The notes under the pieces: generated by a model
Told to the model about the DNA's origin: nothing
Databases searched by the model: none
Seen by the model: the letters and a program-made list of their open reading frames with translations, nothing else
Shown: positions 58,554-64,000 of the stretch, one piece after another
How positions within the stretch are numbered: the first letter of the stretch is position 1
How the letters are laid out: each line of letters opens with the position of its first letter
NCBI GenBank assembly: GCA_037176845.1
Contig: JAYKXP010000007.1
Location: 682,001-746,000, forward strand
DNA length: 64,000 bases
Source: Paramarasmius palmivorus
Lineage: Eukaryota; Basidiomycota; Agaricomycetes; Agaricales; Marasmiaceae
Direction: 5' to 3'
Made by a program: the position numbers and the translations under genes

Positions 58554-60730
58554 ATGCCTGTACCCGTACGCTCACTCCCACCCCCTGCAAAGAAGCGCAA
58601 AGTCAATCCTTCAGAAACATCGCAAAAAACCCAGAAACTCGAGGAACAAATATCCGACGCCGTGTCGAAGAACACATCTTTAAATCCTCTAGCTGATTTG
58701 GTCGAATTGGCATGCTCTGCAACGCAAGCGGAGGACGTTTCGAAAGCTATCTACGCCCTGTATCGGTCACTTGTGACTATCATACACAAAGGAAAATTTG
58801 TAGTTGCTGGGGATGAGCACGCGAAGATAGTGAAGGCATGGTTATGGGAGCAGCTGAACACATACGTTGAGCTTCTGACAGGGCTGCTACAGGATGATGA
58901 AAAATCCTTACGAGTGAGTCTTGGTGTTGTATCAAACCTTTCACAAGTGTTGACTTTATTGGTGTAGACTTCTTCTTTACAAATCTTAATGTCTCTACAG
59001 AAGCACCTTTCGACTTCATTTTCGGAAGTGTCTTCACCGCCTGGTCCTCAATTTCATGCATCGCATTTCAGACGAGTTGTAAATGCCCTTCTGCTAGGTC
59101 CATCATCATCCCGCGATGCTGAAGGTGGCTCTTCGGAACACAAACTTGATCCTGACGTGTTGAACATGTTCCATGAAACCTGGTTCAGCGTTCATGATGA
59201 TATTCGATGGTTTTTCCTTAGAGAAGCAGGGTCAGCCTTCCCGGTCATTGTTACTGACATTTGTACTGATCAAAACGCTTTTAATAGCTCGATTATCTCA
59301 AAAATAACACCGGAGCAACAACACTATGCACCTACGAACCTTTTATCCATTCTCGAGCGCCTAAATACATTCCCCACCGAATCAGAAGAATTAAACGCGT
59401 GGTGGGTCGAAGAGCTAGGAGCCAAACCGCCTAAAACAAAACGTCAAAAGAATGAAGGTTCGAATGACTCCGATGAAGACGATGCCCCGATGGACGAGGA
59501 TAACGACGAGGACGACTGGAGAAAGTTCTTCGATGAAGACACGACGGCGAAAACCACTCCCAAGAGCAAGACTCCCCTTGGTAGAGTCCATACTCTTACC
59601 ATCCACCAGTCACTTCATTCGCTTGCATCTCATCGCGCCGTGTTTACAAGAGCATGGCTATCACTTCTTCCCAAGCTTTCGATACCTGGCGATGCAAACG
59701 CGACCAAAGCACTAGCTTTGCGCGTTCTGAATGTCATGCACAGGGGAGTACTACCTCATCTGACTAGACCAGTTCTAGTTATGGATTGGATTGGTGCTTG
59801 CGTTGACTATGGTGACCAATTTGTGTCCAAACCACAGACCAAGGCTTATTTTGGCTTAAATAGGTGCAGCAGTGGGCCTATTGGCTCTGAACGGTCTCTA
59901 TGCCCTGATAAAAGAGTACAATCTGTAAGCAACTAACCACAATGCACGTTCACATGTCTCACTCCTTTTCAAGGGACTATCCCTCTTTCTACACCCGACT
60001 CTACGCCTTCCTTGACAGGGATGTTCTTCACCTTAAACATCGTGCCCGCTTCTTCCGTATGACGGAGCTGTTTTTAAGCTCTACGTATGTTGCTTTCCAT
60101 CTGATATTGCTTCGACGCTCATACCTCTTTAGCCATCTTCCGGCGACATTGCTTGCGTCATTTGTGAAGAGACTTGCTCGATTATCGCTCAACGCGCCAC
60201 CTGCCGCTATCATCATGGTCCTTCCGTTCACATATAACATTCTCAAACGACACCCTGCCTTGATGCCTATGATTCACCGAGATGCCGATGTATCGAATGG
60301 TACGGTTTACATCGCTCTCCCGCGAAAGATAAATCTGACACAGGCTAGACCCTTTCAATGCATCAGAATCCAACCCCCTACTTACCGACGCTATTTCAAG
60401 TTCTCTTTGGGAAATTCAAACTCACAGGTCACATTATCATTCCGCAGTATCAACATTAGCCAAGATCTTCTCGGAAGCTTTCACGAAACCCAAGTATTCC
60501 ATGGAGGATTTCTTGGATCATACGTATGCCACTGTACGTCTGTCGTGCTACTCTTCGATGGAAGTTTCCTGATGTATTATAAACAGCTATTCGATGCAGA
60601 AGTCACCAGGAAGATCAAGAAAGAGCCTGCGTTGGCGATGGAGCTAGATCAACAGATAAATCTGTTTGGATCGGACGATGTTGATGCCATTAGTGTCGTC
60701 GGAGAGCTTTGGGCCTTTGGGGGCCCTTAG
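58554..60730 (+). CDS. NOC4: Nucleolar complex protein 4 (NOC4), ribosome biogenesis
   Basis: Multi-exon gene starting MPVPVRSLPPPAKKRKVNPS (ATG 58554) with a nuclear localisation-like KKRK. Diagnostic text includes LNMFHETWFSVHDDIRWFFL, LLSILERLNTFPTESEELNA and an acidic insert (NDSDEDDAPMDEDNDEDDW). The CBF/Noc domain reads RVLNVMHRGVLPHLTRPVLV then MDWIGACVDYGG, DYPSFYTRLYAFLDRDVLHL, KHRARFFRMTELFLSS, SLNAPPAAIIMVLPFTYNIL and KRHPALMPMIH. The end is HTYATLFDAEVTRKIKKEPA and VVGELWAFGGP. Noc4 pairs with Nop14 in the small-subunit processome and is needed for 40S assembly. Introns of about 50 nt interrupt the CBF region at about 59840, 59930, 60090 and beyond; exact borders there are approximate. 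Confidence 0.93.
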
Positions 60731-60882
60731 GCACGCGTTTACCTACAAAAGAGGTGACTTCATCATGCTTCTCGACAGGGGATTTAGATGAACGCTCCGA
60801 TTGTCGCATTTTACAATTTTATACATGTTACATTCCCTTTTCACGCTTCTATCCTTTCATCGATTGGGCCCACGCGGACTGC

Positions 60883-61458
60883 TTAGCACTCCTGGAATAC
60901 CCAGGCCTGGTGCTCTCCTTCCCACTCTCCCCAAAGGGTGACGGGAGTGCCGTTAGCGGGGTTTCCGTGGTCGGACAAGTCGATGTTCATCGGAGAAGGG
61001 GCACCAGGAACGTAGATCCTAAATCGAGCAATCAACACCAGATTGGTATTAATGGAATAAAGACAGTGCATACCTGAACCAGTCTCCATTGTTGCGGTCA
61101 GGCCAGATATCCCAGTGGACTGGGTCATCGGTTCCAATGACGTTTGTGCCCTCGTCTTCAGAGTACCTTCCCAGGTAGGGACCCTTTTCGGTCTTCAAGG
61201 TCCAGTGTCCCTCTTCGGTTTGTTCGAGGTACCACTGCACGAGTAGTGTCAACACAAGCTCACGACGGATGGACGACTACGGAACGTACCCTCTGGTTCT
61301 CTCCACCATGAAGCTCGAAACCTGTGACTTTAGACGTTTCGTCAGCGTTGGGCAGCGGCAAAGCTCCAATGAGACCTACGGTTTCCATCGTCAGAAAGGT
61401 CGAGTGCAGTGCCCGTCTTTGCGTTGATGATGTGGTAGGTGTGTCCCGATTCAGGCAT
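60883..61458 (-). CDS. CCL2-like beta-trefoil (ricin-B-type) lectin
   Basis: Four exons (61458-61380, 61321-61290, 61234-61074, 61018-60883) give a closed frame of 135 residues, the normal size of single-domain fungal trefoil lectins. It begins MPESGHTYHIINAKTGTALD. It shows HGGENQRWYLEQTEEGHW, KGPYLGRYSEDEGTNVIG, DPVHWDIWP, MNIDLSDHGNPANGTPVTLW and ends EHQAWVFQEC. The repeated aliphatic-Asp-Leu-Ser and W motifs mark three trefoil units. There is no signal peptide, so it is cytoplasmic, as is usual for these defence lectins (nematotoxic members are known in Agaricomycetes). Glycan specificity is unknown. Exon 2 is only 32 nt. The gene is convergent with NOC4 (about 150 bp between stops). Confidence 0.88.
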
Positions 61459-62340
61459 GATGAGTCGATGAGAAGCAAAGCAAAACGAAGGTGCTCTTAT
61501 ATATCCTTCGAGAGCTCCCCCACGGGACGATGACAACCGCCACTGACGGCATGCGATTCTTGTGCGATTTGGGGGGCCAAGATAGATCCACTGATAATCA
61601 GGACAGGGTACTCATGGTCGAGTCTCGTGTCGTTGTCGGAATGGACCCTTCGGTTGCTCAGTTACACGAGTTCTTCTGTAGTCAGTCTTGGTATTAACTT
61701 TCGACGGATTGATGATTCTCAAAAGTCCTTGGCTAATGCACCATTCCAGTGCATTTCTTTTTCATGGTTGATATACTTCTGACAACTCTCATCAAGAAAG
61801 GAAAAGGCGGCTAGGTTAGTCAAATGAGATGTGGAATCTGCGGAGTGGACACGGACCCAATGTGGCTCTTTTTCGTTACTTGTGTACTACTTAGATATCA
61901 ATGCCCGGAAGGGGTGAAAGATCCAGTTCGGATCCTCGAGTTCGCGTTCTTCGATATGGGTTGTGCCTCGCAGTCAGCTGAATCTCAATCAAGAGTCAAA
62001 CCACGCAACGAACATTCACAGTGACTAAACGAAGATGTTCAGATAGACGGGTATCATGATTGATTCTCTTCAAGTTGCATGCCGCACTGCGTTCGTGGTT
62101 GACAATGAAAGGAACGGAATCAAGCCATCGGCACAGCAATTTACGAATTGACCCCAGGGCCGCAGCAGTCGTAAGTGGCAGTGCCAAGCTTCTCTTCTGT
62201 GACGAGTGGGAGATAAGGTGAACATCAGGAGATGTGAGGCTATGTAGTAGCTTGAGAATAGTACACAAAACGAAGGGAATACAAGGTAGACCAAAAATAT
62301 AAACAATAACTACAACGCCAACCCATCGACTACACTGCAC
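61459..62340. other. Intergenic, no gene seen
   Basis: 882 nt between the lectin start codon and the end of the next minus-strand gene. Only short unrecognised frames on both strands. The first ~200 nt should be the lectin promoter. Confidence 0.5.
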
Positions 62341-63998
62341 TCATGATCTTGGAACTGCCAACGTGGAGTCCACCCCTCGCCACGAGTCGATGGTAGCATC
62401 AACGGCTTGTATCAGCTCCGCTACGATAGGATGGATCCGTATTGAACCGGTATCATTCACCGATTTCGTATCCTTCACATCCTTCACATGCCCCAAGGAA
62501 TAAGACCGGGACCGAGAGAGGCTCGTACGGCTGCACGACAAGGGGATTATAGTTGGAAGAGCAGGCACCAGAGGTATGGACGAAATCGAGGGAACGACGG
62601 AGAGTTGTCCACTGTATACACGTACAATCGACTCGACGGAGTCGACACGAGACACGGGCGTACGAGAGGCTACCGGGAGAGGCGACAGAGAATCTGCTTT
62701 ACGTTCGTGTTTCGGCCCATCCTGTGCAACAGGCGACTTGGTCATCGGGACAACCAGCGCACGAGAATAAATCGCGTGTCTCTTCAGTGAAGACTGTCCT
62801 TCGGAGATCTCTGGTTTTGGCATCGCTGCGGTTTCATCCTGTTTTTCTGTGTCCAGGAATATAGCTTTGGCGTGAGGATGGCGAGCTGCAACATTGGAGC
62901 GCAACGAGGAGAACTTGAGGAAATTAGACCGATTGAGAATGTCGAGCGAATAAGCAGCGGCGTGGCGATGCAAAGCTTTTGTGTTCTCAGTGCTTGGAGG
63001 TTCCCTGGAAACAGGGGCTGTCTTTGAGCCAATGGGTCCAGAAACTTCGGGGGACTGACGAGACTCCGACTTCCGGGAAGATGGTATGGACCAGATGGAG
63101 CGAGCGAACATGGTTCCAAGGCTAGAGGATTTGAAATGTGGATAGGAACGAGTAGAGACCGTCTTGTCATCCTAGGGGTTTTACCCTTCGAAGACACCGC
63201 TGCCTTGCGTGAAGTAGTGGAGGCATCCTTCGCCGTTGAGGACCTGGCATGCTGTACCTTCCCTTGAGCCGAGGGTACATTGGGATCACGTTCCGACAGT
63301 GTCCTTCTTCTGGCGGTAGTAGAATCGGCCTGCTTGGATACGGGCGTGGCTAAGGAAGTTGCAAGGTCGACGTAGGCGTGTCCATCCCGACTAGCTTTGG
63401 GACGACTAGTTGTGAAAGAAGAATCAGATGGAAACTTGGAGAGCGCCAGTGGTCGAGTATTCAGATGAGACTGGTATGTCCCATCTGTGTCTCTTGAAGA
63501 GGCTTTGGTGCTGTGAGCCTGCGAGGTAGCAACTGAGAGATGGCCACGTTTTGGAGCGTCAACGGTGTTCTAAACCACGCTCAGAATCATACTCTAAGGT
63601 CAAAGGCGAGACAGACATACCTCGTTCGTCTTCTTGTGAGGTTTGGCCAAATCCTTCCACTCAATCTCTTTCTTTTCCGTCAATTTTGGCTTCGCTTCTT
63701 TGAGTGGCACTACCTGAAACCGATGGGGACTTTTATCTCGGATTGCGACACGAGTCTGCATTGTTTGGGGAGCAGAGCTGGAGAGTGTGGTTATCAGGCT
63801 CGCTGTAGCAGCTCCGCCAAAGGAGTCGGTAGTCGAAGGTGTCGATGGCTGTGTAGATCGGTTCTGTCTCCTCGGTAGCGTAGAATACCCGCTGGGGGCT
63901 CGCTGCTGCACTTGCACAGAGCGACGTTGAGGCTTCTTCTGGTCCGTCCGGCAGTTTTCTTCACCATTTTCGAGCGTTTGAGTTTTCCCGCCTTTCAT
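62341..63998 (-). CDS. Ser/Arg-rich disordered protein, possibly incomplete at the window edge
   Basis: Runs off or begins very near the right edge. An ATG at 63998 gives MKGGKTQTLENGEENCRTDQ, but further upstream exons may lie outside. A clear 51-nt intron (about 63565-63615, acceptor GGTTTAG) joins KKTNE to NTVDAPKRGHLSVATSQAHS. Near 63150 the frame must shift to reach the long downstream open segment (MFARSIWSIPSSRKSESRQS). A short intron with donor GTCTCT and acceptor CTCTAG (38 nt) would do this, but it is shorter than its neighbours. Without it the protein would end at about 62784. The C-terminus reads IHPIVAELIQAVDATIDSWR then GVDSTLAVPRS, a possible helix. Rich in Ser, Arg, Lys and Pro. 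No domain recognised. Confidence 0.6.
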
Positions 63999-64000
63999 AT

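Overview
This window is nuclear DNA from a filamentous basidiomycete, most probably an Agaricomycete. Genes lie on both strands and are cut by many 45-65 nt GT...AG introns with CTRAY-type branch sites. The set includes fungal families such as a Con7-like zinc-finger protein, an Egh16-like secreted protein and CCL2/ricin-B-like beta-trefoil proteins. No viral, plasmid or intact transposon gene was recognised, and no CRISPR array.

Layout. 0-4.5 kb: a Ser/Pro-rich protein, an intron-containing tRNA-Pro(AGG), and an F-box/RCC1-repeat protein (SAF1-like). 4.5-8 kb: a gene-poor stretch. 8-10.1 kb: a Con7-like C2H2 transcription factor, preceded by a 3.8 kb intergenic region. 13.9-15.1 kb: a RING-finger protein. 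15.5-27.2 kb: actin-related protein 8 (INO80 complex) and the TOR kinase, head to tail on the minus strand. 27.4-29 kb: an eroded plus-strand gene. 29.3-33.9 kb: the 5'-3' exoribonuclease XRN1, whose N-terminus is split over three tiny exons. 34.7-40 kb: a Thr-rich single-pass membrane protein and an M20D-type peptidase. 43-46.5 kb: a DnaJ co-chaperone and a Ser-rich protein with a C-terminal KAVRF motif.

46.8-51 kb is an accessory block of short spliced genes. It contains a gene that I read as a single protein with two HNH-nuclease-like halves, the first lacking its key histidine, and a 65-residue two-exon basic protein on the minus strand. 51-54 kb has no gene I can support. 54-64 kb: an Egh16-like secreted protein, a short-chain dehydrogenase, two beta-trefoil lectin-like genes flanking the ribosome-biogenesis gene NOC4, and a Ser-rich protein reaching the window edge.

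Several genes belong to the growth and RNA core of the cell (TOR, ARP8, XRN1, NOC4, tRNA). The secreted, lectin and HNH genes are typical lineage-specific material. Exon boundaries were derived by eye from splice consensus and frame. Those given base by base were checked for frame closure; the others are approximate.
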